5,488 bases of DNA from Opitutus sp. GAS368. Its GTDB lineage: Bacteria; Verrucomicrobiota; Verrucomicrobiia; Opitutales; UBA953. This document shows, piece after piece, positions 1 through 5,488 of this stretch. The notes beneath the pieces are model-generated. The model was not told where the DNA came from and searched no databases. It worked only from the letters and a program-made list of their open reading frames with translations. The stretch is from contig CAMDQP010000075.1 of the NCBI GenBank assembly GCA_945906115.1, positions 1-5,488 of the forward strand, written 5' to 3'. The position numbers were made by a program, and so were the translations under genes. Numbering within the stretch: the first letter of the stretch is position 1; each line of letters opens with the position of its first letter.

Positions 1-1214
1 GTAAGCTGATCAAGCGCTGGCGTCCCCGCTGGAATATCCTGTTCCGCGACGACAAGCAGTTCCCCCAGGTCCGGGTCGACCTCGCCGATGCCCTCCCGAA
101 GTTCCGCATCGTCCGCGCCCGCACGACCGACGCCTGCCGCTACTTCGGCCCCTTCCCTCACCAGCAAGCCGTCCGCCGCACGCTTAACGAGATGCGCAAG
201 AAGTTTGGCATCCTCCTCGCCGACAGCACACCGACCGCGCTGCCCGACGGCTCGTGGAAACTCTACGACGACGCGCGCTCCGAGATCCAGAAACACGCCA
301 ACGTGGTGACGGCCGAGGCATACGCCGCCCGCGTGACCGAGGCCTGCGCCTTCCTCGAAGGCAAGGTCGAGAGCTGGGGCGAACAAGTCGAGGCCGACAT
401 GCGCAAGGCCGCCGAGGCCCGGGACTACGAGAAAGCCGCGAGCCTGCGCGACCTACTCGATGCGCTGAAGCGCACGACGGAAAAATCGCGCCGCTTCCTC
501 CGCGAGAACCCCCTGCCCCGCCGCGACGAAGCCGGCGCCCTCACCTCGCTCGCCGCCGCGCTCGGCCTCGAACGTCCGCCCTCCACGGCGGAGTGCTTCG
601 ATATCTCGCACATCTCGGGCACGCTCGCCGTCGCGTCGATGGTGCGCTTCGTCGACGGCCAAGCCGACAAATCCGGCTACCGCCGCTTCAAGATCAAGTC
701 CTTCGAAGGCAATGACGACTTCCGCTCCATGCAGGAGGTAGTCGGCCGTCGCTACACCCGCCTGCACGAGGAACACCGCGCCTTCCCCGAGCTCGTCATC
801 ATCGACGGCGGCCTCGGCCAGGTCGGCGCCGCACTCGCGGCCTTCAAGGAACACGACCTCGCCCCGCCCCCGCTCATCGGCCTCGCCAAGCGCGAGGAGA
901 CGATCGTCTTCCCCGACGGCCGCGAGCTAAAGCTTCCGCGACACGACGTCGGGCTCGCGCTACTCATGCGTATCCGGGACGAAGCGCACCGCTTCGCGAA
1001 CGACTTCAACGCCGAACTTCGCAGCCGCAAACTACGCGAGTCGCTGCTCGACGAAATGCCGGGGCTGGGGCCCAAGCGCAAAGACGCGCTGCTCGCACAC
1101 TTCGGGAGCATCCAGAAACTGCGCAAGGCCACCGCCGCGGAGATTGCGGAAGTCGCTGGCCTCAGCGATAAACTCGCCGGCGAAGTTAAGGCTTACTTAG
1201 AGGCGAGAGGGTGA
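1..1214 (+). CDS. uvrC: Excinuclease ABC subunit C (UvrC), 5'-truncated by the window, compact variant
   Basis: UvrC is the dual-incision nuclease of nucleotide excision repair; it is recruited by UvrB to damaged DNA in the cytoplasm. The reading frame is open from base 3 (403 visible codons) and ends at TGA 1212-1214. The first visible residues (LIKRWRPRWN, then FRDDKQFPQV and RYFGPFP) match the end of the N-terminal GIY-YIG nuclease domain and what follows it, so about 75-80 residues including the 3'-incision site lie upstream. A UVR (UvrB-binding) motif follows at about 396-488 (RDYEKAASLRDLL). The RNase H-like 5'-incision domain is intact: ECFDISH with Asp at 600-602, IIDGGLGQ with Asp at 804-806, and RDEAHRFA with His at 987-989 form the DDH catalytic triad. 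A C-terminal (HhH)2 region follows (MPGLGPKRKDALLAHFGS, then VAGLS). Two parts of textbook UvrC are missing: the four-cysteine region and about 100 residues between the UVR motif and ECFDISH. The Met at 192 is internal, not the start. Family assignment is very secure. Confidence 0.96.
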   Translation, partial: KLIKRWRPRWNILFRDDKQFPQVRVDLADALPKFRIVRARTTDACRYFGPFPHQQAVRRTLNEMRKKFGILLADSTPTALPDGSWKLYDDARSEIQKHANVVTAEAYAARVTEACAFLEGKVESWGEQVEADMRKAAEARDYEKAASLRDLLDALKRTTEKSRRFLRENPLPRRDEAGALTSLAAALGLERPPSTAECFDISHISGTLAVASMVRFVDGQADKSGYRRFKIKSFEGNDDFRSMQEVVGRRYTRLHEEHRAFPELVIIDGGLGQVGAALAAFKEHDLAPPPLIGLAKREETIVFPDGRELKLPRHDVGLALLMRIRDEAHRFANDFNAELRSRKLRESLLDEMPGLGPKRKDALLAHFGSIQKLRKATAAEIAEVAGLSDKLAGEVKAYLEARG

Positions 1215-1280
1215 GGGTTAAATACCCCCGCACATCATCCGGTCTCCGGTTTCCCTCTGAGTTGTGCATCTCTGCCTTGG

Positions 1281-1334
1281 GTAGGGCCGAGCATCCCTGC
1301 TCGGCTGCGGCCGACCAAGGATGGTCAGCCCTAC
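1281..1334. repeat. Nested intergenic palindrome (GTAGGG-type, REP-like element)
   Basis: This 54-nt imperfect palindrome has two 25-nt arms (1281-1305 and 1310-1334) around TGCG, with 21 of 25 positions complementary. The outer stem is GTAGGG/CCCTAC. Each arm also folds on itself. On the left CCGAGCA (1287-1293) pairs with TGCTCGG (1298-1304) around TCCC. On the right CCGACCA (1311-1317) pairs with TGGTCAG (1322-1328) around AGGA, with one C/A mismatch. The element could thus form one long hairpin or a cloverleaf/cruciform. Two of the four arm mismatches become G-U wobbles if the minus strand is transcribed. It sits between the convergent ends of uvrC and the glycosyltransferase gene, where it could act as a bidirectional transcription barrier. 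The shape resembles REP-type dispersed elements; whether it is repeated in the genome cannot be seen here. Confidence 0.75.
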
Positions 1335-1347
1335 CAGATGCAGCGAG

Positions 1348-1368
1348 GGCAGCACGCGGTGCTACCCC
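1348..1368 (-). terminator. Hairpin abutting the glycosyltransferase stop codon, possible terminator or repeat unit
   Basis: GGGCAGCAC (1348-1356 region) pairs with GTGCTACCC (1360-1368 region) around a short GC-rich loop. The single C/A mismatch becomes a U-G wobble in the minus-strand transcript, so the RNA hairpin would be continuously paired. It begins at the stop codon (TAG, 1370-1368) of the minus-strand glycosyltransferase gene. No T-tract follows, so it is not a classical intrinsic terminator. It is preceded on the minus strand by GTAGGGG (1371-1365), the same head as the neighbouring palindrome, so it may instead be another unit of that repeat. Confidence 0.4.
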
Positions 1369-2456
1369 TACCTCCTAACCGCTATCTCGCGTTCCACGAG
1401 ATCGGCCACGCGGTCGGCGCCGCCAGCATCGCCAAGCCCGTCGACGGAGGCTTTCCACTTCTTCCAAACGGTCCAGTCGCCGCTGAAGGCTTCGGCGATA
1501 ATCGCACGCGCCGAGGCCGCCGTCAGGCCGTAGGCGCCGGCGCCATGCTCAGCGATGAGGCGGCCGTTGCCGGCTTCCTGGCCCGGGATGACTTGCGTGA
1601 TGATCATCGGCACGCCGGCCGCGACGCACTCATGCGTGGTCGCGCCGCCAGCCTTGCTCACGACGAGATGACTCGAAAGCATGAGCGAGGGAATACAATC
1701 GGTCCAGCCGAGCACTTCGGCGCGGCCGTCGACGGCGCGCTCAACGGCTTCCTTGAAAGACGCATCCTTCCCCACGGTGATCGTGAGCTCGAGGCCGAGC
1801 GTCGACAGCGAGCTCGCGAGCTCGACAGCATCGCGCTTGCCAGGATTGAGCATCACCAGCACGCGGGGACGTTCGCCGGCCTTGGCGGAGGAGCGCGGGG
1901 CGAGGCGCGAGGAGACCGGGAAGCCGTAGGGCAGGACCTTGGCGGCAGGCACGCCCTGTCGGATCATGACGTCGGCGGTGGCCTGGTTCGGGGTGACGTA
2001 CCAATCGGAGTGGGCGCGGTGCCAGGCGCGATTCACTGAAATGGAATCCGTGACGACGGTGATCAGGCGCGGGCGGGCGGGATCGTCCCGATGCCAGCGA
2101 CGGGCCATCATGTAGTTATAGAGCGGATAGGCCGAAACCACGACCGGCGGGCGGGTCGCGTCGAGCATCTCGTTCAGGGTCTTCTCGACCGGACGCACGA
2201 ACGGGAGCGACGCACGGACGAGCGGCAGGCGGTCGAGCGCGGTGTACATGCAACCCCACAGGCGCGGATACTTGTTCGCGACACCAATGTAGCTATCGCG
2301 CTGGCTCTTGGCTTTCTCCGCACCGTAGGCTTCCAGAAAGAGATCATGCAGTTCGCCGTTCAGTCCTGGTTTGCGGCTGAGGGCCTCGATGATGGAACGC
2401 GCGGCGGCGTTATGCCCTTCGCCGAAGCCGGCCGTGAGGACAGGGATGACGCTCAT
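1368..2456 (-). CDS. MGDG synthase-family glycosyltransferase (GT28-like), probable glycolipid synthase
   Basis: This 362-residue protein has the two-domain GT-B layout of MGDG synthase, UgtP and MurG relatives, which transfer a sugar from a nucleotide donor to diacylglycerol or another lipid at the inner face of the cytoplasmic membrane. The N-terminal acceptor-binding motif GFGEGHNAAA is at residues 10-19, and VVTDSISVNRAWH (134-146) followed by SDWYVTPN (150-157) is typical of the MGDG_synth domain. The C-terminal GT28-type donor-binding region shows LVVSKAGGATTHECVAAGVPM (264-284) and IPGQEAGN (290-297). The length is normal for a bacterial member. ATG at 2456-2454 shares its A with the TGA of the preceding phosphoesterase gene, which implies translational coupling and a joint role in envelope lipid metabolism. 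The sugar donor (UDP-galactose or UDP-glucose) and the acceptor cannot be told from sequence. The stop codon lies at the edge of the hairpin repeats. Family is secure; lipid substrate is an inference. Confidence 0.88.
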   Translation of the reverse strand: MSVIPVLTAGFGEGHNAAARSIIEALSRKPGLNGELHDLFLEAYGAEKAKSQRDSYIGVANKYPRLWGCMYTALDRLPLVRASLPFVRPVEKTLNEMLDATRPPVVVSAYPLYNYMMARRWHRDDPARPRLITVVTDSISVNRAWHRAHSDWYVTPNQATADVMIRQGVPAAKVLPYGFPVSSRLAPRSSAKAGERPRVLVMLNPGKRDAVELASSLSTLGLELTITVGKDASFKEAVERAVDGRAEVLGWTDCIPSLMLSSHLVVSKAGGATTHECVAAGVPMIITQVIPGQEAGNGRLIAEHGAGAYGLTAASARAIIAEAFSGDWTVWKKWKASVDGLGDAGGADRVADLVEREIAVRR

Positions 2457-3325
2457 CAGGCGACGAACGAGATCGTGGCGCTGGCCTCGCCGGCGGGCGC
2501 GGGCGAACCGCCCTTAGCGGCCTCGAAGGCGGCGCGACGTTCAGCGATACGCTGCAAGAGCTCCTGACGCTCGACGACGCGCAGGCGACCGTCGTCCTCT
2601 TCCACGATCGCGGTCAGCGACTCGACCCAGTCGCCGGAATTGATGTAGCGGACATTGCCGATCATACGGTCCTCGGCCTTGTGGATGTGGCCGCACATCA
2701 CGCCTTCGCAGCCACGTCGGGCGGCCAGCGTCTGGAGGTGCTCTTCGAAGCTCGAGATGTAGCTGACCGCAGTCTTAACCTTGGCCTTGATGGCCTGGGA
2801 GAGGGAGAAGTACTCCTTACCGCGCCAGGCACGCCACTTGTTATAGACGCGGTTCAGATCGAGGAGAATTTGGTAGCTGATATCGCCGATGACGGCGAGC
2901 CAGCGGAGATTCACCGACACGGTGTCGAACGCGTCGCCGTGGATGCAGAGATACTTGCGGCCGTCTTGGGCGACGTGGATGTGCTCTTCAGCGAGCTCGA
3001 TACGGTCGAGCACGAGGGGAATCAGGCGGCGGATGAAGTCGTCGTGGTTACCGCGCAGATAAATCACTTTGGTACCGTCCTTCTCCGCCATCTTCATGAT
3101 GCGACGGATCACGGCCGTGTGGGCCGGCGACCAGTGGTTCTTACGCTGGAGCGACCACAGGTCGATGATGTCACCATTAAGGATGAGCTTGTCGCAGCGG
3201 ATGCCACGGAGCACGTCGAGAAGCTCGCGCGCTTGAGCGTCCTTGGTGCCCAGATGCAGGTCGGACAGAATCAACGTCCGGAAATGAATCTTATGTTGCC
3301 CAGGGACCTTAGTGGTTTCTTCCAT
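2456..3325 (-). CDS. LpxH-like metallophosphoesterase (UDP-2,3-diacylglucosamine diphosphatase family)
   Basis: This is a 289-residue calcineurin-like phosphoesterase of the LpxH/COG2908 type. LpxH cleaves UDP-2,3-diacylglucosamine to lipid X in lipid A synthesis, peripherally at the cytoplasmic membrane. All metal-site motifs are present: SDLHLG (21-26, Asp22/His24), GDIIDLW (51-57, Asp52), GNHDD (92-96, Asn93/His94), IHGDAFD (128-134, His129) and GHIH (212-215). The alpha-helical insert between IHGD and GHIH (about 140-200, with RVYNKWRAWRGKEYFS) fits the LpxH cap. An Ala/Pro-rich tail after about 265 is extra compared with LpxH of about 240 residues. Start ATG 3325-3323 is preferred because homology begins shortly after it and a candidate promoter lies just upstream; ATG 3343-3341 would add six residues (MLLSCP). 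No clear Shine-Dalgarno is seen at either. Its TGA overlaps the glycosyltransferase ATG by one base. Whether it is the true lipid A enzyme or acts on a substrate linked to the neighbouring glycosyltransferase is open, so no symbol is given. Confidence 0.87.
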   Translation of the reverse strand: MEETTKVPGQHKIHFRTLILSDLHLGTKDAQARELLDVLRGIRCDKLILNGDIIDLWSLQRKNHWSPAHTAVIRRIMKMAEKDGTKVIYLRGNHDDFIRRLIPLVLDRIELAEEHIHVAQDGRKYLCIHGDAFDTVSVNLRWLAVIGDISYQILLDLNRVYNKWRAWRGKEYFSLSQAIKAKVKTAVSYISSFEEHLQTLAARRGCEGVMCGHIHKAEDRMIGNVRYINSGDWVESLTAIVEEDDGRLRVVERQELLQRIAERRAAFEAAKGGSPAPAGEASATISFVA

Positions 3326-3346
3326 GGGACAAGAAAGTAACATCCA

Positions 3347-3355
3347 ATTATGACA
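3347..3355 (-). promoter_or_regulatory. Candidate extended -10 promoter for the phosphoesterase-glycosyltransferase pair
   Basis: On the minus strand TGTCATAAT matches the extended -10 consensus TGnTATAAT at all but one position. The predicted transcript start near 3340 would leave a leader of about 15 nt before ATG 3325 and would exclude ATG 3343. A TTGACG lies upstream (3367-3362) but only 9 nt from the -10 hexamer, too close to be its -35. This is pattern matching against the sigma-70 consensus only. Confidence 0.3.
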
Positions 3356-3365
3356 ATCCTGCGTC

Positions 3366-3383
3366 AAAACCGCCTTATTGCGG
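3366..3383 (-). terminator. Possible weak intrinsic terminator after the sulfatase gene
   Basis: Reading the minus strand, CCGC (3383-3380) and GCGG (3373-3370) form a 4-bp GC stem around AATAAG, followed at once by TTTT (3369-3366). It lies about 28 nt past the sulfatase stop codon. The stem is short, so termination would be partial at best. A similar hairpin, CCGCT/AGCGG around AGAATA (3417-3402), overlaps the sulfatase stop codon itself. Confidence 0.3.
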
Positions 3384-3410
3384 AAACGTGAGGAAATTCT
3401 GCCGCTTATT

Positions 3411-5063
3411 CTAGCGGGAACCGAGGTCGACCCCACAACGCTTGGCCCAGGCCATCCACGCGTCCGCGAGCTCCTTGAGCTTGGCGGGGTGCTGGGTCGC
3501 GAGGTCATGCTGCTCGGAGGGGTCCTTCGAAAGGTCGAACAACTGCCAAGTGACAGGTGCACGTTGGCGCTTACCCCAGACGATCTTCCAGTTGCCTAGA
3601 CGATAGCCGCGCGCGCCTTCGTGGGCGGTCGGGATGCCGCGCTCGGGCGTCGGTTCGCCACGCAGGTCGGCCAGCAAGGATCGGCCGGAAGCCGGACGGA
3701 TAGGCTTCCCTGCCCTCTCTGCCGGATAAGTCGCACCGGTGGCAGCCGCGATGGTGGGCAGCAGGTCCATCACGTGCGTCGGGGAGCGAATCCAGGCCGT
3801 GGACGGCTTTAAGGTCGCGGGCCAGGCGACGATCATCGGCACGCTGATGCCGCCTTCGTGGCAGAAGTGCTTATAAAGATTGAGCGGCGTATTGCCGAGG
3901 TTAGCCCACGCGGACCCGTAAGAAGAATGCGTGCCGGCCTGGCCCATGCCCGCCAAGGCGTCGCCGACATGGAGGTCGGTGCGACCCGCGCGCGAAGCGC
4001 CGTCGAAACCAAACGGGCCCCACTCATAGCAGGCGCCGTTGTCGGAAGTGAACACGACGAGGGTGTTCGCAAGTTCGCCGTTGCGCTCGAGGTCGGCGAG
4101 AAGCCGACCGACGCCTTGGTCGACGTGCTCGACCATCGCGGCGAAGGTGGCCATGCGGCGCGCGAGGTCTTCCCGACGATCGGCCGGCAAGCTTTCCCAC
4201 GCAGGGTTCGGCTTACCAGAGTAACCGTTGGCGATGGCGTTGTTCGCCTCGACAGGAACCAGCGAGAGCGGCGGCAGCACGGCGTCCGCGGCGACGAGCC
4301 CGAGGGCCTTCATCCGCGCGAAGCGTTCGGTGCGCAGGACATCCCAGCCACGACGATACGTGGGCATGTGCCGGTCGATCGACTCCTTGGGCGCCTGCAC
4401 GGGGAAGTGCGGGGAGGAATGCGCGAGGTAAAGGAACCAAGGCTTGTCCTTGGTCACGCGCGCCTGCCGCAGGAACTCCAAGGCGTAGTCGGTGAAGACG
4501 TCGGTGACGTAGAACTTGCCGGGGGCATAGGACAGCTCGGCGGGCGTGCCGGCGGGCAGGCGCGTGTAGGCAGCGGGATCCCATTGATCGTTTGAGTGGG
4601 CCTGCAGGCTCTTGTAGCCGAAATAGGCGTCGAAGCCACGCTGGACCGGTCCGGGCGAACCCATGTGCCACTTGCCGACCATCCACGTGCTGTAACCGGA
4701 CTGCTTCAGGAGCTCGGGGATGGTGATATTATCATCTAGGAGGTGACCGGTGTAGGCGGGGCCGCGCTTAGGCGAGGGCTTGGCGGTGACGAAGTCGCCG
4801 ATGCCGGCCTCGTGCGGATGAAGGCCGGTGATGAGCGACGCGCGCGTGGGACAGCAGCGCGCGGAAGTATACGTCTTCTCGAAGCGCGCGCCCGACTTCG
4901 CGAGGCGGTCGAGGTTGGGCGTAGGAATCTCGCCGCCGTAGCAGCCGAGGTCGGAGTAGCCGAGGTCGTCGGCGAGAATGACAAGCACGTTAGGGCGACG
5001 CGGCTCGTCGGCCGCGAGGATGGCGGCGCTGACCAGCAAGATGGCGGACGCCCAGGCCTTCAT
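3411..5063 (-). CDS. Secreted cysteine-type sulfatase (arylsulfatase family, S1_4-like)
   Basis: This 550-residue type I sulfatase hydrolyses sulfate esters, probably on a polysaccharide or its oligosaccharides. An N-terminal signal peptide (MKAWASAILLVSAAILA, cleavage near residues 18-19) sends it to the periplasm or beyond. The alkaline-phosphatase-like fold shows metal ligands Asp32-Asp33 (LADDLGYSDLG) and Asp341-Asn342 (FTSDNGA). The formylglycine site is CCPTRASLITG (70-80), with Cys70 in the C-x-P-T-R motif, so the enzyme needs a formylglycine-generating enzyme or anSME encoded elsewhere. GKWHMG (130-135), AHSSPHFP (214-221) and LYKHFCHEGG (396-405) supply the expected Lys/His active-site residues. 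The GWDVLRTERFARM stretch (239-251) is typical of the bacterial arylsulfatase-A branch. C-terminal domain: about 475-550. Length is normal. ATG 5063-5061 overlaps the TGA of the upstream lyase by 4 bp (ATGA), indicating an operon and joint action on a sulfated uronic-acid polymer. Substrate and regiospecificity cannot be read from sequence. The S1_4 placement is from memory of the family. Confidence 0.94.
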   Translation of the reverse strand: MKAWASAILLVSAAILAADEPRRPNVLVILADDLGYSDLGCYGGEIPTPNLDRLAKSGARFEKTYTSARCCPTRASLITGLHPHEAGIGDFVTAKPSPKRGPAYTGHLLDDNITIPELLKQSGYSTWMVGKWHMGSPGPVQRGFDAYFGYKSLQAHSNDQWDPAAYTRLPAGTPAELSYAPGKFYVTDVFTDYALEFLRQARVTKDKPWFLYLAHSSPHFPVQAPKESIDRHMPTYRRGWDVLRTERFARMKALGLVAADAVLPPLSLVPVEANNAIANGYSGKPNPAWESLPADRREDLARRMATFAAMVEHVDQGVGRLLADLERNGELANTLVVFTSDNGACYEWGPFGFDGASRAGRTDLHVGDALAGMGQAGTHSSYGSAWANLGNTPLNLYKHFCHEGGISVPMIVAWPATLKPSTAWIRSPTHVMDLLPTIAAATGATYPAERAGKPIRPASGRSLLADLRGEPTPERGIPTAHEGARGYRLGNWKIVWGKRQRAPVTWQLFDLSKDPSEQHDLATQHPAKLKELADAWMAWAKRCGVDLGSR

Positions 5064-5488
5064 CGGGGCGCGAGGAGCTGCAGGCGCTTGCTGCGGTGGT
5101 CAGAATATTCTTTCAGCAACGATTCGTAGTGCTCATCGCCATAAGCGAGCGCGGCCGCGCGCAGGACGGGGAACACTTCATCGGGCTTGCTCTCGTGGAT
5201 CTGTTGCATCGTCCAGGGCTTGGGATTCTTGCCGAGATACGGGACAAGGAAATCAAGCGCCGCGCGGATCGAACGGCCGTCCGTGGTGTTATAGCGCCAG
5301 AGGTCGACGCCAGCATGCTCACTCAGGTCAGCGAGCCTCGCCAGTGCCAGGAGATTGAAGCAGGAGTAGCTGAAGGTAGCGGTGCGTACGAGTTCGAGGG
5401 GCTGCTTGCCGTCCGGCTCGATCTGCACGCCGATGCGGCCGGGGCCGGCGGCGACGCAGAGTTCCTTGGCCTTGTCCTTGCGGCCGAG
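5060..5488 (-). CDS. Alginate lyase family protein, C-terminal part (5' end outside window)
   Basis: The frame is open from the window edge (first full codon 5488-5486) to TGA 5062-5060, giving 142 visible residues. The region AAGPGRIGVQIEPDGKQPLEL, then RTATFSYSCFN, LALARLADLSEHAGVDLWRY and DGRSIRAALDFLVPYL is characteristic of the C-terminal half of the alpha/alpha-toroid Alginate_lyase domain (PF05426), found in PL5-, PL17- and PL38-related lyases that cleave uronic-acid polymers by beta-elimination. The Tyr in FSYS (codon 5368-5366) is a likely equivalent of the catalytic Tyr in PL5 lyases; that alignment is an inference. The conserved IEPDG and RT residues bind substrate in relatives. 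The N-terminal half, including any signal peptide and the catalytic His/Arg, is not visible. The GTG at 5428 is internal, since the homology continues upstream of it. Overlap with the sulfatase start supports a shared operon. The substrate could be alginate, glucuronan or a sulfated uronan; the PL family is uncertain. Confidence 0.85.
   Translation of the reverse strand, partial: LGRKDKAKELCVAAGPGRIGVQIEPDGKQPLELVRTATFSYSCFNLLALARLADLSEHAGVDLWRYNTTDGRSIRAALDFLVPYLGKNPKPWTMQQIHESKPDEVFPVLRAAALAYGDEHYESLLKEYSDHRSKRLQLLAPR

Noticed and set aside
192..1214. Met at 192 as the uvrC start, giving a 340-residue protein
   Set aside because: The frame and UvrC homology (RYFGPFP, FRDDKQFP) continue without a stop to the window edge, so the Met is internal.
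1239..1252. CCGG-TCT-CCGG followed by TTT as an intrinsic terminator of uvrC
   Set aside because: A 4-bp stem with a 3-nt loop and only three T residues is too weak to support, and the larger palindrome downstream is a better candidate.
1338..2039. Plus-strand open frame of 233 codons opposite the glycosyltransferase gene
   Set aside because: High GC makes long antisense frames common. The translation has low-complexity Arg/Ala/Gly/His composition and no recognisable domain, while the minus strand encodes a clear conserved protein.
2681..3340. Plus-strand open frame of 219 codons opposite the phosphoesterase gene
   Set aside because: It is the antisense shadow of a gene with all catalytic motifs intact; no recognisable family or start signal was seen.
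3344..3367. TTGACG (3367-3362) as a -35 box with a 17-nt spacer
   Set aside because: At 17 nt the -10 position reads GATGTT, which does not resemble TATAAT, and the good CATAAT match is only 9 nt away.
3326..3562. N-terminal extension of the phosphoesterase frame up to an ATG at 3562
   Set aside because: The extra residues are Ser/Arg/Pro-rich, lie antiparallel-free inside the sulfatase coding region in another frame of the same strand, and have no resemblance to LpxH. Homology starts just after ATG 3325.
3858..4595. Plus-strand open frame of 245 codons opposite the sulfatase gene
   Set aside because: It is an antisense shadow with no recognisable domain; the sulfatase frame explains the sequence.
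5060..5428. GTG at 5428 as the start of a short standalone gene
   Set aside because: The same frame continues to the window edge with family-typical sequence (AKELCVAAGPGRIGVQIEPDG), so this is the 3' part of a longer lyase gene.
1..5488. CRISPR array, tRNA/rRNA, transposase or defence system
   Set aside because: No regularly spaced direct repeats, RNA gene signatures or related protein motifs were seen; all long stretches are explained by the five genes.

Overview
The window is high-GC, densely coding bacterial DNA, estimated by eye at a little over 60% G+C. It holds five protein-coding genes, two of them cut by the window ends. The gene content (a periplasmic sulfatase next to a polysaccharide lyase, a UvrC with an unusual compact layout, an LpxH-type phosphoesterase paired with an MGDG-synthase-type glycosyltransferase), the weak or absent Shine-Dalgarno sequences and a GTAGGG-headed intergenic palindrome together suggest a Verrucomicrobiota member, perhaps Opitutales. 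That placement is an inference from gene flavour. No marker gene here proves it.

Layout: (1) 1-1214, plus strand: the 3' part of uvrC. It keeps the UVR motif, the RNase H-like nuclease domain and the C-terminal helix-hairpin-helix region, but has lost the cysteine cluster and a middle segment of roughly 100 residues present in textbook UvrC. (2) 1215-1367: a convergent intergenic region dominated by a nested 54-nt palindrome (1281-1334) and a second hairpin abutting the next stop codon. (3) 3325 down to 1368, minus strand: a two-gene unit, an LpxH-like metallophosphoesterase followed by an MGDG-synthase-family glycosyltransferase, with stop and start sharing one base (TGATG). (4) 3326-3410: a short AT-richer gap with two similar small hairpins and a possible extended -10 promoter. 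(5) 5488 down to 3411, minus strand: the 3' end of an alginate-lyase-family gene overlapping by 4 bp (ATGA) a secreted cysteine-type sulfatase.

The lyase and sulfatase look like a catabolic pair for a sulfated, uronic-acid-containing polysaccharide: the sulfatase would strip sulfate in the periplasm and the lyase would cut uronate linkages. The phosphoesterase and glycosyltransferase look like an envelope-lipid pair. All four lie on the same strand, but the 85-bp gap with a weak terminator and a candidate promoter suggests two transcription units. uvrC is a housekeeping nucleotide-excision-repair gene converging on them.

The points most worth a second look are the compact, cysteine-less UvrC architecture and the nested palindrome, whose two half-hairpins differ by a compensatory base-pair change. 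I saw no CRISPR array, RNA gene, transposase gene or defence system. Every stretch longer than 300 bases is accounted for by a gene.
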